The notes: generated by a model from the letters alone, not told the origin. DNA of 64,000 nt from Streptomyces sp. NBC_01304 (GCF_035975855.1 NZ_CP109055.1:8246001-8310000), one strand, 5' to 3'; positions 36,903 through 45,692 are shown, counted from the first letter of the stretch. Program-made: numbers and translations.

Positions 36903-37808
36903 TCAGGCAGCCGCCAGCCGCTCGTACTCCGCAAGCAGCCCGCGGGCCTCCTCCAGGCCCGCGGGCAGCAGCGGTGCCCGCATCGGACCCGAGGGCCGGC
37001 CGAGCGCGGCAAGCAGTGCCTTCGCGGTGACCGCGCCGGGCAGGCCGGACGCCATCATCAGCTCGATCAGGGGCAGGGCGCGGCGCTGCGCCCGGGCGGC
37101 CCCGTCCGTGTCGCCCGCGTCGAACGCGTCCAGGATCGAACGCAGTTGGCGCGGGGCGGCGTTGGCGACCGTGCTGACGAACCCCGTGCCGCCCACCGCG
37201 TACAGCGGCAGGATGAACTCCTCGCATCCCGCGTAGTACGCCAACTCCGTGCGGGCCAGTACCCGTTGGCTGCCGAGCAGGTCGTACGCGCAGTCCTTGA
37301 CGCCCGCGATCCGCGGATGGTCCGCCAGCCGCAGCATGGTCTCCGGCTCGATCCGGACGCCGGTGCGGCCCGGGATGTCGTACAGCATCACGGGTACGCC
37401 GACCGAGTCGGCGATCGCCCAGAAGTGCGCCTCGACGGCGTCCTGCGGGGGCCGGCTGTAGTAGGGCGGGATCACCAACAGGCCGTCCGCGCCCGCCTTT
37501 TCGGCCGCTCGGGCCAGCTCCGTGGTGTGCGCGGTGTCCGCGGTGCCGACGCCCGCCGTGACCTTGGCCCGCCCGGTCACGGCCTCCACCACGGCCCGGA
37601 CCAGGTCCGCCTTCTCGGCGTCGCTCGTGGTGGGGGACTCGCCGGTGGTGCCCGACAGGACGATGCCGTCGCAGCCCTCGTCCACGAGGCGCTCGGCCAG
37701 GCGCTGGGCACCGTCGAGGTCCAGGGCTCCGTCGGCGGCGAAGGGCGTGATCATCGCGCAGACGGCGCGGCCGAAGGGGGCGGGGCGTGCGGGCGTGCCT
37801 GAGGTCAT
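36903..37808 (-). CDS. 4-hydroxy-tetrahydrodipicolinate synthase / DapA-family lyase
   Basis: 301-aa TIM-barrel aldolase of the DHDPS family. Seen: GTTGESPTTSDAEK near residue 47, the catalytic Tyr in VMLYDIPGRTGV near 138 and the Schiff-base Lys in IAGVKDCAYDL near 166. It may be a true DapA (dapD is 2 kb away) or a paralogue acting on another keto acid. I start at ATG 37808; there is no ribosome binding site and a GTG at 37844 is also in frame. Confidence 0.88.
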   Translation of the reverse strand: MTSGTPARPAPFGRAVCAMITPFAADGALDLDGAQRLAERLVDEGCDGIVLSGTTGESPTTSDAEKADLVRAVVEAVTGRAKVTAGVGTADTAHTTELARAAEKAGADGLLVIPPYYSRPPQDAVEAHFWAIADSVGVPVMLYDIPGRTGVRIEPETMLRLADHPRIAGVKDCAYDLLGSQRVLARTELAYYAGCEEFILPLYAVGGTGFVSTVANAAPRQLRSILDAFDAGDTDGAARAQRRALPLIELMMASGLPGAVTAKALLAALGRPSGPMRAPLLPAGLEEARGLLAEYERLAAA

Positions 37809-37985
37809 GTCTGCAGTGTCGGTGCGAAATCGGTGAAGCTCCACTTAATTCTGCTTCAGGGTATCGGTTAGTAGTGCTACGGATAGCGGGGAGGGTAGTG
37901 CAGGCACTAGTGCCAACTCCCGTGGGAATGGGCCACGATGGTGGCAGTCGCAAGGTCCGTCACGTGGACTCATGTGGAGGTCGTC

Positions 37986-38141
37986 ATGAGGCTGGGCAAG
38001 GCAGTCGCCACCGGTTACGCCGAGGAAGAGCCGCTCTCGTACGAGGCCCCGGAGCCGGAGAGCGAACCCGCGGCGCGTGATACCGAGGCCGCGGAAGCGA
38101 TATCCGTCGAGGCCCGGACAGAGGTTCCGGCCACCCGATGA
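37986..38141 (+). CDS. Small acidic protein (51 aa)
   Basis: Too short for confident family assignment: MRLGKAVATGYAEEEPLSY then a Glu/Ala/Pro-rich tail. Supported by GGAGG eight bases before ATG 37986 and by its ATGA overlap with the following gene, which argues for a real co-translated small protein. No membrane segment. Similar MRLGKA-starting small proteins are known to me from other Streptomyces, without function. Confidence 0.7.
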   Translation: MRLGKAVATGYAEEEPLSYEAPEPESEPAARDTEAAEAISVEARTEVPATR

Positions 38142-38833
38142 GGCACCGGCTCCCCGAGGAACGACCCAAGGAGCCGCCCACCGGATTCAAGATCGCCCAC
38201 CCGATGCTGTCCCAGGACGGCACCCGCGCGGGCTTCACCGGCGTCTCGCTCGGCGCCGCGCTGCCGTACGGCGTGCTCGACGAGGCCCGCTGCGTCTACG
38301 GCCGCAGGCACCGGGCCCCGCACCGGCGCTGCGACTGCGGCTTCCACTGTGTGCATGAGCGCGCGGAGGCGGAGGGGTTGCTGTGCACGGCCGAGCACCG
38401 CAAGGCCGTACTGCTCGAAGTGGCGGTCCTCGGCGCCTACATCCGCTTCGAGCGGGGCTTCCGGTACGCCCGTCAGCGCGTGCGTTCCGTCACCGTCGGG
38501 CCGTGCGCGTGCGGCGCGACGGCGGTGGTCCTCGCCGATGCGGGGTGGGGCCGGGCGGGCTGGCGGGCGCTGGAGGCGGCGTGCGTGGGGTGTGCGGTGG
38601 GGCGCGTGCCTGACGGCATTGCTTCGTTGACGGCGGTGGGGCTGCCCCGGTTCGGACAGCTGGGCGGCGAGGGGGTGCGGGTCGGGGCCGCGGCCGGTGC
38701 CGGGCCGATGGAGCCGGCCGGGACCGAGGACATGGGTGTGCCCGAGCTGCGGGCCGAGGCGGCGCTGCTGCAGGCCAGACTCGACTGGTTCCAGGGGCAG
38801 TTGGCGCGACTGACAGGAAGGGAGGGGCGATAG
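38138..38833 (+). CDS. Cys-rich conserved hypothetical protein (231 aa)
   Basis: Contains three Cys clusters that could bind zinc: CDCGFHC near residue 67, CACG near 125 and CVGC near 148. A C-terminal short helix (ELRAEAALLQARLDWFQGQLARL, ~205-227) looks like a coiled coil. No known domain. Translationally coupled (ATGA) to the 51-aa protein upstream; the pair probably works together. Confidence 0.75.
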   Translation: MRHRLPEERPKEPPTGFKIAHPMLSQDGTRAGFTGVSLGAALPYGVLDEARCVYGRRHRAPHRRCDCGFHCVHERAEAEGLLCTAEHRKAVLLEVAVLGAYIRFERGFRYARQRVRSVTVGPCACGATAVVLADAGWGRAGWRALEAACVGCAVGRVPDGIASLTAVGLPRFGQLGGEGVRVGAAAGAGPMEPAGTEDMGVPELRAEAALLQARLDWFQGQLARLTGREGR

Positions 38834-38934
38834 GGGCGGGCCAGGGGAAGCCTTGAGGGGCAGCTTGCGGTGTTTTGTCGTCTGGCATGATCAGGGCGGG
38901 CGCGGCAGGGCCAAGAGTGAGAGGCACTGCTGCA

Positions 38935-39678
38935 ATGAGCAAGGAACAGAGGGTCGCCCTGGTCACCGGGTCCTCGTCGGGCATCGGGGCCGCAGTGGCC
39001 CGACGGCTGGCGGCCGCGGGAGTGCGGGTGGTGGTCAACTCCGCCAACTCCGTGGAAGCGGGCGAGAAGCTGGCCGCCGACCTGCCGGACGCGGTCTACG
39101 TCCGGGCGAACGTGGCGGACGAGGCCGACGCCAAGCGGCTGGTGCAGGCTGCCGTGGACACGTACGGGCGGCTCGACATCCTCGTCAACAACGCCGGGAT
39201 CACGCGGTTCATCGACCACGGCGACTTCGAGGCGGCGAGCCCCGAGGTGTGGCGGGAGATCAACGAGGTCAATGTCATCGCGGCCTGGCAGACCACGGTC
39301 GCCGCGATCGAGCACCTGAAGGCGGACGGCGGCGGCAGCGTCGTCAACGTGTCCTCGCAGGCGGGCATCTACGCCAACGGCAGCTCCATCCCGTACGCCG
39401 TCAGCAAGGCCGCGCTCAACCACATGACGCGGCTGCTCGCCAAGCAGCTCGGCCCGGTCGGCGTCCGGGTCAACGCGGTGGCGCCCGGACTGATCGACAC
39501 CCCCTGGTACAACGGCCTCGAAGGCATGGACAAGGCGATGGAGGAGGTCGCCGAGCGGCTGCCGATGCGCCGGGTCGGCACGGCGGAGGACATCGCGGAG
39601 GCGGTCTGCGATCTCGCCAACGCCTCGTACATCACGGGCGAGGTGCTGCTCGTGGACGGCGGTGGGCACCTGCTGTGA
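38935..39678 (+). CDS. Short-chain dehydrogenase/reductase
   Basis: 247-aa classical SDR. Cofactor motif TGSSSGIGAAVARRL near residue 12, NNAG near 87, catalytic Ser in VVNVSSQAGIYANG near 137 and YAVSK (Tyr/Lys near 153). The C-terminus ends GEVLLVDGGGHLL, as in FabG-like enzymes. ATG 38935 chosen over upstream starts because conserved sequence begins there. The last codons lie inside a tandem repeat that continues into the 3' flank. Confidence 0.9.
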   Translation: MSKEQRVALVTGSSSGIGAAVARRLAAAGVRVVVNSANSVEAGEKLAADLPDAVYVRANVADEADAKRLVQAAVDTYGRLDILVNNAGITRFIDHGDFEAASPEVWREINEVNVIAAWQTTVAAIEHLKADGGGSVVNVSSQAGIYANGSSIPYAVSKAALNHMTRLLAKQLGPVGVRVNAVAPGLIDTPWYNGLEGMDKAMEEVAERLPMRRVGTAEDIAEAVCDLANASYITGEVLLVDGGGHLL

Positions 39679-39790
39679 CGGGTGCGCGCGTGCCTGCCTG
39701 CTGTGTGACGGCTGCGTGCGCCTGCCTGCTGTGTGTGACGGGTGCGCGCGTGCCCGGCCGCTGTCTGCAGCCGGTGCTCGCGTGCCCGCC
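39671..39790. repeat. Degenerate ~28-33-nt tandem repeat covering the SDR stop codon
   Basis: Units starting TGCTGTG(TG)TGACGG at 39671, 39699 and 39727, and a more diverged one at 39760, each run through TGCGCGCGTGCC-like sequence. The first unit includes the last two codons and stop of the SDR gene, so gene 3' end and repeat share an origin. Confidence 0.65.
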
Positions 39791-39811
39791 GTCGGCTTCG
39801 GCGGGCACGCG
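39779..39811. terminator. 12-bp hairpin terminator between SDR and lectin genes
   Basis: CGCGTGCCCGCC (39779-39790) pairs with GGCGGGCACGCG (39800-39811) around a 9-nt loop, between convergent stops at 39678 and 39820. Confidence 0.75.
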
Positions 39812-39819
39812 CTCAGGCG

Positions 39820-40953
39820 TCAAGCAGGCGTCTGCCACTGCTGGTTGGCGCCGCCGTGGCAGGCGTAAAGGACGAGGCGGGTGCCGTCCGTGCTGTTGCC
39901 GTCCGCGGCGTCCAGGCACTTCCCCGTCGCCGGGTTGACCAGGGCGCTGCCGTCGCGCTGCCACTTCTGGGCGGCGGCGCCCGAGCAGGTGCGCAGCTGG
40001 ATGTCCGTGCCGCTCACCGTCAGGCACTTGAACAGGGCGCGTACGGTTCCGTCGCCGGCCCGCACCCAGTTCTGGTGGTTCCCGCCGGAGCAGCCCCACA
40101 GCACGATCGGGGTGCCGTCCGCGGAGCCGCCGCCGCTCACGTCGGCGCACTTGCCGCCGATGCCCGTGATCGAACCGGAGGAGGAGTTGCCGATGCCGTC
40201 CTCGTGCGTGCTGTAGCCGCCGGACGAAGTGACCTTGGCGGAGGTGGTGCAGGTGGAGCTGGTGGAGGTGGAGGTGATCGAGGCGGTCACACTCGCGCCG
40301 GCCGTGGAGACGCCGGTCGGGACGTCGAAGCGGGCCTTGGAGTAGGGCTCGTCCAGGCAGGTCGCGGCGTTGTTGTTCCAGTCGAAGTACTCGACCCAGT
40401 CGACCATTCCGGACGCCGAGATCCGGGAACCGGCGCCGGTCTGCAGGGAGCCGAGGACGAAGGAGGAGCCGGTGGTGGTGTCGGTGATGGTCGCCTTGTA
40501 CCAGCCGTCGCCGTCCGGGGAGAGGCGGTAGCGGTAGCCGTGCCCGGCGGCGAAGGCCTGGTGGTAGCGGCAGGTGTAGCCGGTGCCGCCCTCCTCGAAG
40601 GGCTGGCAGTAGGTGCCGCCGGAGCCCGGCCGGGCGGCCGTGGCGTCCCAGAGGGAGAAGAGGAACATGCCGGTGCCGGTGCGCCAGCGCTGCATGCCGA
40701 CGTAGCCGCCGACGCTGTTGGTGAAGCCGAACTGGTGGGCCCAGTAGACGTTGCCGCGTCCGGGGTCGCTCTGGACGGTGGTGCCGAAGGTGGCCTCGGT
40801 GAGCGCCGAAGTGCCGGAGGGAAAGCCGTAGTTGGTGTAGGTGCCGGGGGTCTGGCCCGCGGCCTGTGCGGGGGAGGTGAGGCCGAGGGTGGCGCAGAGG
40901 GCAAGGGCGGCCGCCACGGCCAGGGTTCTGAGTCTGCTGAGGGGGTGGTGCAT
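39820..40953 (-). CDS. Secreted DUF3472-like protein with C-terminal ricin B lectin domain
   Basis: 377 aa. Signal peptide (RLRTLAVAAALALCATLGLTSPAQA, cut after about residue 31). Residues ~35-245 resemble DUF3472 carbohydrate-active proteins (NVYWAHQFGFTNSVGGYVGMQRW). Residues ~250-377 form a ricin-type beta-trefoil with three QxW-like repeats (NHQNW, AAQKW, ANQQW) that bind sugars. Six or more cysteines suggest disulfides. ATG 40953 has GGAGG 5 bases upstream. Probably binds or modifies polysaccharide outside the cell. Confidence 0.88.
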   Translation of the reverse strand: MHHPLSRLRTLAVAAALALCATLGLTSPAQAAGQTPGTYTNYGFPSGTSALTEATFGTTVQSDPGRGNVYWAHQFGFTNSVGGYVGMQRWRTGTGMFLFSLWDATAARPGSGGTYCQPFEEGGTGYTCRYHQAFAAGHGYRYRLSPDGDGWYKATITDTTTGSSFVLGSLQTGAGSRISASGMVDWVEYFDWNNNAATCLDEPYSKARFDVPTGVSTAGASVTASITSTSTSSTCTTSAKVTSSGGYSTHEDGIGNSSSGSITGIGGKCADVSGGGSADGTPIVLWGCSGGNHQNWVRAGDGTVRALFKCLTVSGTDIQLRTCSGAAAQKWQRDGSALVNPATGKCLDAADGNSTDGTRLVLYACHGGANQQWQTPA

Positions 40954-41080
40954 GTGTGCCTCCATCGTCGGACCGGGACGAGCGGACGAGCAGTACATGG
41001 ACCTTTCCTGTCACTCAGCGTGCGGGCGCCCGTACCGGAACGGCATGGATTCTCGGCACGGCTTGATGGACTCTTGGCGC

Positions 41081-41896
41081 ATGAAGCCCCAGCACACGCA
41101 GCCGGATCCGCACCCGCACCCGTACACGCGCTATGTGGCCATCGGCGACAGCCAGACCGAGGGCATCGGTGACGGCGATGAGGTGAACGGCTATCGGGGC
41201 TGGGCCGACCGGCTCGCGGAGCTGCTCGCTGCCGCCAACCCCGGTCTGACCTACGCCAATCTGGCCGTACGCGGGCGGCTCGCGGCGCAGGTGAAGGAGG
41301 GGCAACTGGCCCCGGCCCTCGCGCTGAAGCCGGATGTCGCCACGGTCGTGGCCGGGATGAACGACCTCATCCGGCCCGGCGCCGACCCGGCGAGGATCGC
41401 TGCCGACGTCGAGGAGATGTGCGCCGAACTCGCCGCGTCCGGCGCCCGCGTGGCCACCGTCACCTACCCCGACCTGGGCCTGATCGCCCCGGCGGCCAGG
41501 CGCCTGGTGCCTCGCGTGGTCGACTTCAACGCCCGGATCAGGGACATGGCGGAGCGGCACGGCATCGCGCTGGTCGACACGTTCCCGCATGTCTCCACCA
41601 CCGACGCGCGGGTGTGGAGCAGCGACCGGCTGCACGCCAGTCCGTACGGGCACGCCCTCATCGCGTCCGCCATGGCCGACGCTCTCGGCCTGCCCGGGCA
41701 CGCGGACTGGGCGAAGCCGTTGCCGCCGCTCGCGCCGGTGCCGACGTGGCGGGCCGGGGTCACCGAGGTGCGCTGGGTCGCCGGCTTCATGGGGCCCTGG
41801 ATCTGGCGCCGGATCAGGGGCCGTTCGTCCGGTGACGGCCGCAGCGCGAAGCGGCCCGAGCTGGGGCCTGTCACGCCAGTGGGGCCCGGCGCCTGA
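41081..41896 (+). CDS. SGNH/GDSL-type hydrolase
   Basis: 271 aa, no signal peptide. Block I VAIGDSQTEGIGDG (nucleophile Ser near residue 24), block III VVAGMNDLI (Asn) and block V SSDRLHASPYGH (Asp/His) complete the catalytic set. A basic/aromatic tail of ~50 residues follows. An esterase or lipase-like role is likely. Start ATG 41081; two earlier in-frame starts cannot be excluded because no ribosome binding site is evident. Confidence 0.9.
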   Translation: MKPQHTQPDPHPHPYTRYVAIGDSQTEGIGDGDEVNGYRGWADRLAELLAAANPGLTYANLAVRGRLAAQVKEGQLAPALALKPDVATVVAGMNDLIRPGADPARIAADVEEMCAELAASGARVATVTYPDLGLIAPAARRLVPRVVDFNARIRDMAERHGIALVDTFPHVSTTDARVWSSDRLHASPYGHALIASAMADALGLPGHADWAKPLPPLAPVPTWRAGVTEVRWVAGFMGPWIWRRIRGRSSGDGRSAKRPELGPVTPVGPGA

Positions 41897-41907
41897 AGCG
41901 CCGGACC
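41881..41907. terminator. Hairpin overlapping the SGNH stop codon
   Basis: GGGCCCGGCGC and GCGCCGGACCC pair with one mismatch; the loop contains the TGA stop of the SGNH gene. It lies between convergent genes. Confidence 0.6.
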
Positions 41908-41930
41908 CCTGAGCCGCGTAACGACAGTGG

Positions 41931-43781
41931 CTACGGCTCGAAGCGCAGCACCTGCGGGTCGTGGTCGCTGTTCTGGTCCGCGAACTCGGCGTTGATGTGC
42001 ACGCTGTCGTAGGCGAAGTCGTCGATCGAAGGGCTCGTCAGGATCTGGTCCAGGACCTGCGAGTTGCCCTGGAAGACGTACGAGTAACGCTCCGGCCTGG
42101 GCAGCGACTTGACCGCCGCGCGCAGGGCGCCGCCGTCGGTGAGCGCCTTGGTCGTCGCCGAGAACTCGAAGTCGTTGATGTCACCGAGGACCACGACGTC
42201 CGCGCTCTTCTGGACCTTGAGGATGCCCTTCACGAAGGCGTTCACGGCCTGCGCCTGCAGCAGCCGCTTGGCCTCGGAGGAGCGGGTCGGCGGCTGGTGG
42301 TGCGAGACGAGGGACTCGTCGCCGCCCTTCGAGCCGAAGTGGTTGGCGATCACGAAGACCTTGCGGCCCCGGAAGGTGAACTCGCCCGCGAGAGGCTTGC
42401 GGCTGTCCGCCCAGGCGGCGTTGGCCGGGTCGATGCGGCCGGGCGAGTGGGTGAGCGCCGCGCGTCCCTGGGCACGTACGACACCGGTCGCCGTGGTCGC
42501 GTCGCCGGGGGCGCGGTCGTTGAAGGAGACGCGCTCGGGGTTGAAGAGGAAGACCTGGCGGATGTTGCCGCCGGGCTCGCCGCCGTCCTTGTTGTTCTCC
42601 GGGTCGACCGTCCGCCACTCGTAGCTCGGGCCGCCCGCCGCCGCGATCGCGTCGGTGAACTTCTTCAGGGTCTCGCCGGCGGCGACCGTGCCGTCGTTCG
42701 TGGCGCCGTTGTTGTCCTGGATCTCCTCCAGGGCGACGACGTCGGGGCTCGCGAGGTTCGTGACCACGGCGGCCGCCAGCGCGTCGAACTTCGCCTGCGG
42801 GTCCTTCGGGTCGAGGTTCTCGACGTTGTACGTCGCCACCGCGAGCTCGTCCCGGTCCTGCTTGCGGGTCTTCTCGGGGGCCAGGCCCTTGTCGGTGAGC
42901 GTGCCGAGGGTGCGGGCGGCGAGGGTGTAGCCGCCGAACTGGTTGAAGTCCAGGGGCCCTTCGGTCGGACCCGACAGGACATCGCCGACGTCGGCCTTCG
43001 GGAAGGGCTGCTCGGCGATCGGCGTCAGCGACTGGATCTGCAGGCGCCCGGTGTTCTGCGCGGTGTAGGAGTTGTAGAGCGTGCCGCCCCGGCGGGTGGG
43101 GTGCTCGCCCGGCTTCACCGTGACCCACAGCTCGGAGTAGGGGTCGGTGGCGCCGACCACGCGGGAGGTGCCGATGCGGACGTTCATGCCCTCCAGGGAC
43201 TCGTAGAAGTCCAGGGCGTACGCCGACGGGTTCAGCGGCAGCTTGTTGACGCTGCCCCCGTCGGCCGGGTCGCCCGCGGACGTGTACGCGGCGGGCACGG
43301 ACTTGGCGTCGATCACGGCCGACTTGGGCAGGGCGTTGCCCGACGACTCGACCGTCACGGTCGGCTTGCTGATCTGGGTGATCGACTGGTTGCCGGAGTT
43401 GGTGCCGCCCGGGACGTACTCGCCGACCGTGCCGGTGACCCGTACCGCATCGCCCGTCTTGACCGTGGGCGCGGTGGAGGTGAAGACGAAGACGCCCTCG
43501 CTGGTCGCGGGGTTGTCGTCGGCCGCGGCGTCGGCGGACTGGATCCAGAAGCCGCGCGAGCCGTAGGTGCGTACGCCCGTCACGATGCCCGACACATCGC
43601 TGACCTGCTGGCCGGCGAGCGGCGACAGGCGGGTGCTGCCCTGGATGTCATGGATGCCGACCTCGGCGGCCGAGGCGGAGCCGGCCGAGGTGGCGGCGAG
43701 CAGCCCCGCGGCGAGGGCGGTGGTGACGACGGTCGCGACAGCGGCAGAGCGAGGGACGCGGGGAGCTATTCGGGGTGGCAT
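41931..43781 (-). CDS. Secreted endonuclease/exonuclease/phosphatase family nuclease
   Basis: 616 aa. Signal peptide in residues 1-38 (ATVVTTALAAGLLAATSAGSASA). Residues ~40-180 form an OB-fold-like region (DIQGSTRLSPLAGQQVSDVSGIVTGV) typical of ExeM/NucH extracellular nucleases. Residues ~300-616 are the EEP domain: VATYNVENLDP, VALEEIQDNNG, VIANHFGSKGGDE, VVLGDINDFEFS and a terminal QNSDHDPQVL with the catalytic His. ATG 43781 has GGAG upstream. Probably degrades extracellular DNA. Confidence 0.92.
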   Translation of the reverse strand: MPPRIAPRVPRSAAVATVVTTALAAGLLAATSAGSASAAEVGIHDIQGSTRLSPLAGQQVSDVSGIVTGVRTYGSRGFWIQSADAAADDNPATSEGVFVFTSTAPTVKTGDAVRVTGTVGEYVPGGTNSGNQSITQISKPTVTVESSGNALPKSAVIDAKSVPAAYTSAGDPADGGSVNKLPLNPSAYALDFYESLEGMNVRIGTSRVVGATDPYSELWVTVKPGEHPTRRGGTLYNSYTAQNTGRLQIQSLTPIAEQPFPKADVGDVLSGPTEGPLDFNQFGGYTLAARTLGTLTDKGLAPEKTRKQDRDELAVATYNVENLDPKDPQAKFDALAAAVVTNLASPDVVALEEIQDNNGATNDGTVAAGETLKKFTDAIAAAGGPSYEWRTVDPENNKDGGEPGGNIRQVFLFNPERVSFNDRAPGDATTATGVVRAQGRAALTHSPGRIDPANAAWADSRKPLAGEFTFRGRKVFVIANHFGSKGGDESLVSHHQPPTRSSEAKRLLQAQAVNAFVKGILKVQKSADVVVLGDINDFEFSATTKALTDGGALRAAVKSLPRPERYSYVFQGNSQVLDQILTSPSIDDFAYDSVHINAEFADQNSDHDPQVLRFEP

Positions 43782-43820
43782 CGAGCACTCCGGGAGGTGA
43801 GTGAGGGTGAAAGGAGGTGG

Positions 43821-43860
43821 TGGTGCGGTGCGGTTCCACGTGGTGCGGTGCGGTTCTACG
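43821..43860. repeat. 20-nt perfect-period tandem repeat upstream of the nuclease gene
   Basis: TGGTGCGGTGCGGTTCCACG and TGGTGCGGTGCGGTTCTACG are adjacent, differing at one base. They lie 40-79 bases upstream of the nuclease start and may be part of its promoter. Confidence 0.7.
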
Positions 43861-43963
43861 CGCGTCAATCTCTTGCTTGAGCAGGGGAGTTGTCAAGGGT
43901 CGGTCGGTGTACGCCGTCTGACGGGTACATGAACCGGGCCGTGTGGGGTGAAATCCGTCTACG

Positions 43964-44129
43964 CTGGGCGGTCTCGGGGAGGTGGGGTGCACTTCCGCGT
44001 CGTTCGGTGCGTGCTCTCGGCGTGCCGGCCGGAGGCCCTCGTGCTGGAGTACTTGGGTCTTCGGTCGGTGCGGCGAGAGCACGTGCCGGGCGGCGTGGGA
44101 GTGTGCCCCACTTCCCCGAGACCGCCCAG
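43964..44129 (+). other. 166-nt near-perfect palindrome; probable structured 5' RNA element
   Basis: The two halves (43964-44046 and 44047-44129) are complementary almost end to end. In the outer 55 pairs (43965-44019 with 44074-44128) 45 are Watson-Crick and all 10 differences are transitions that become G.U or U.G pairs in a + strand transcript. The inner half continues the same way with about three real mismatches. The minus-strand transcript would have A.C mismatches instead. It ends 41 bases before the ATG of the next gene, so it is probably in its leader; a TACGCT hexamer (43960-43965) sits at the left foot. I suspect a dispersed Streptomyces element, from memory only. No gene lies in 43782-44170. 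Confidence 0.85.
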
Positions 44130-44170
44130 GCCCCGCCCGACCCCGAGTTTCGCCGAGGAGAACCCAGCAG

Positions 44171-45652
44171 ATGTCCTCAGAACGCTCCACCCTGCCGCCG
44201 GTGCGGCTGCCTTCCGAGGCGGAGCTGGCGCGGGACGCGCTCGCCAGCCCGCTGCTCGCCCGCGCCGTGCGGCTCGCCCGCTGGGCGGGCCCGGACACCC
44301 GGGTCGGCGCGGGCGGCGAACTAGTCGACGAGCAGCTGCCGGCCGCGGCCGAACTGCTCGGTTTCGGCCCGGACTCCGAGGAGCACGAGGACGGACCCGC
44401 GTACGCCGGCGAGGCGTGGCGGGTCGCGGTCGACACCGGTCTGGTGGAGATCGTCGACGGCGAATCCGCGGAATCCGCAGAAGGTGCGGATGAGGAGGAC
44501 GCCGAGGGCACGGTCAGCCAGGGCGAGGAGCTCGCGCTGATCACGGCGGGCAGCCCCGAGGACGTCCTCGACATCTGGCTCGGCGCCCTCGACACCGTGC
44601 TCGCCGACGCGAGCGTGCCCGACCTCGGCGACCTGGTCGACGCCATCCAGGAGGGCGGCGAGCTCGACCTCGACGCGCTCGGCTGGGACCCGGAGGCCGA
44701 GGCCGACTTCCTGGAGGGCGTGCTCGGCAACCTCTATCTGCTCAGCGTCAGCGAGGGCGGCGCGGGCGACGAGCCGGTGCCGCTGCCCGCGCTCGCCGCG
44801 TCGATGATCATGCCCGACGACATGGGGGAGCCCACCGACGACGTCCTGGAGCAGGTGTCGGACGCGATGATGCGGCTCGACGACCAGTTCCGGATCCTTG
44901 AGCCGGTGGGGCTCGTCGAGTTCAAGCCGGTCGACGAGGAGCTGATGGCCGAGGCGGGGGAGGAACCGGCGCCCCCGGTCGACGACGAGGACATCACGCG
45001 GTACGGCATGGTGCGGCTGACCCCGCTCGGGCTCTACGGCATCCGGGCGCGGATGCTGGAGGCCGGGCTCGACGCGCCGGCGGTGGGCGACCTCGCGGAG
45101 AAGGGCGCCGATGTCCTGCTCGACGCGACCGCGGAGTTCCCGCAGCCTGCCGCGCAGGCCGAGACCGAGTTGTGGCTGACTCGTCGTGAACCCCTGGCTG
45201 CCGCACGGGAGTTGCTGTCCGCCGCACGGGGCTCGGACGAGGCTGCGCCGTTGCGTCGGCTGCGGTGTCAGCAGGCGCTGTCCCTGGTCGGCTCCGACGC
45301 CGAGCCCGCGCTGCGGGAGGTGCTCGACGATGCCGAGCTGGGCGGGCTTGCCCGGGTGTGGCTCGCCGAGCAGGGGGCCTCGGACGTGCCGCCGCCCGAT
45401 GAGGCGATGGTGTACTGGCTGACCGTCGACACGATTGCGGCGCAGCTGGCGGTGGAGGGCAATTCGGACGAGCTCCAAGGGTTGGTCGAGGGCTTGTCGC
45501 AGCAGAACGCCGGGTTCTTCGAGGCTGCGTGGCGGGTCGAACATCCGGCCACGGCCGAGGTGTTGGAGGCGATGGGGCGGCTGCACCCCGACAAGAAGGT
45601 CGCCAAGGAGGCGCGTAAGGCCGCGTTCAAGGCCCGGTCCCGGCAGGGCTGA
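44171..45652 (+). CDS. Conserved hypothetical protein (493 aa)
   Basis: No recognised domain, signal or membrane segment. Acidic (ESAESAEGADEEDAEG near residue 100). Around residue 275-310 the segment RYGMVRLTPLGLYGIRARMLEAGLDAPAVGDL resembles the winged-helix-containing actinobacterial proteins of unknown function, and the C-terminal part is helical with HEAT-like repeats (LRCQQALSLVGSDAEPALREVLDDAELGGLARVWL). ATG 44171 has GAGGAG ten bases upstream. Its leader probably contains the large palindrome. Cytoplasmic. Confidence 0.8.
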   Translation: MSSERSTLPPVRLPSEAELARDALASPLLARAVRLARWAGPDTRVGAGGELVDEQLPAAAELLGFGPDSEEHEDGPAYAGEAWRVAVDTGLVEIVDGESAESAEGADEEDAEGTVSQGEELALITAGSPEDVLDIWLGALDTVLADASVPDLGDLVDAIQEGGELDLDALGWDPEAEADFLEGVLGNLYLLSVSEGGAGDEPVPLPALAASMIMPDDMGEPTDDVLEQVSDAMMRLDDQFRILEPVGLVEFKPVDEELMAEAGEEPAPPVDDEDITRYGMVRLTPLGLYGIRARMLEAGLDAPAVGDLAEKGADVLLDATAEFPQPAAQAETELWLTRREPLAAARELLSAARGSDEAAPLRRLRCQQALSLVGSDAEPALREVLDDAELGGLARVWLAEQGASDVPPPDEAMVYWLTVDTIAAQLAVEGNSDELQGLVEGLSQQNAGFFEAAWRVEHPATAEVLEAMGRLHPDKKVAKEARKAAFKARSRQG

Positions 45653-45654
45653 AC

Positions 45655-45692
45655 AAGGTTGGCCGGAGCCCTCGCAGGCTCCGGCCAACCTT
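45655..45692. terminator. 16-bp perfect terminator hairpin
   Basis: AAGGTTGGCCGGAGCC pairs perfectly with GGCTCCGGCCAACCTT around a CTCGCA loop, starting 3 bases after the stop at 45652 and ending 34 bases from the convergent 149-aa gene's stop. Confidence 0.9.

Noticed and set aside
36903..37808. Certain assignment as the lysine-pathway dapA
   Set aside because: DHDPS-family paralogues are common in Streptomyces and this one lacks linkage to dapB; called DapA-family only.
43964..44129. Ordinary transcription terminator
   Set aside because: Far too long, located upstream of a gene and more than 180 bases from the divergent nuclease start, and with a one-sided G.U pattern.
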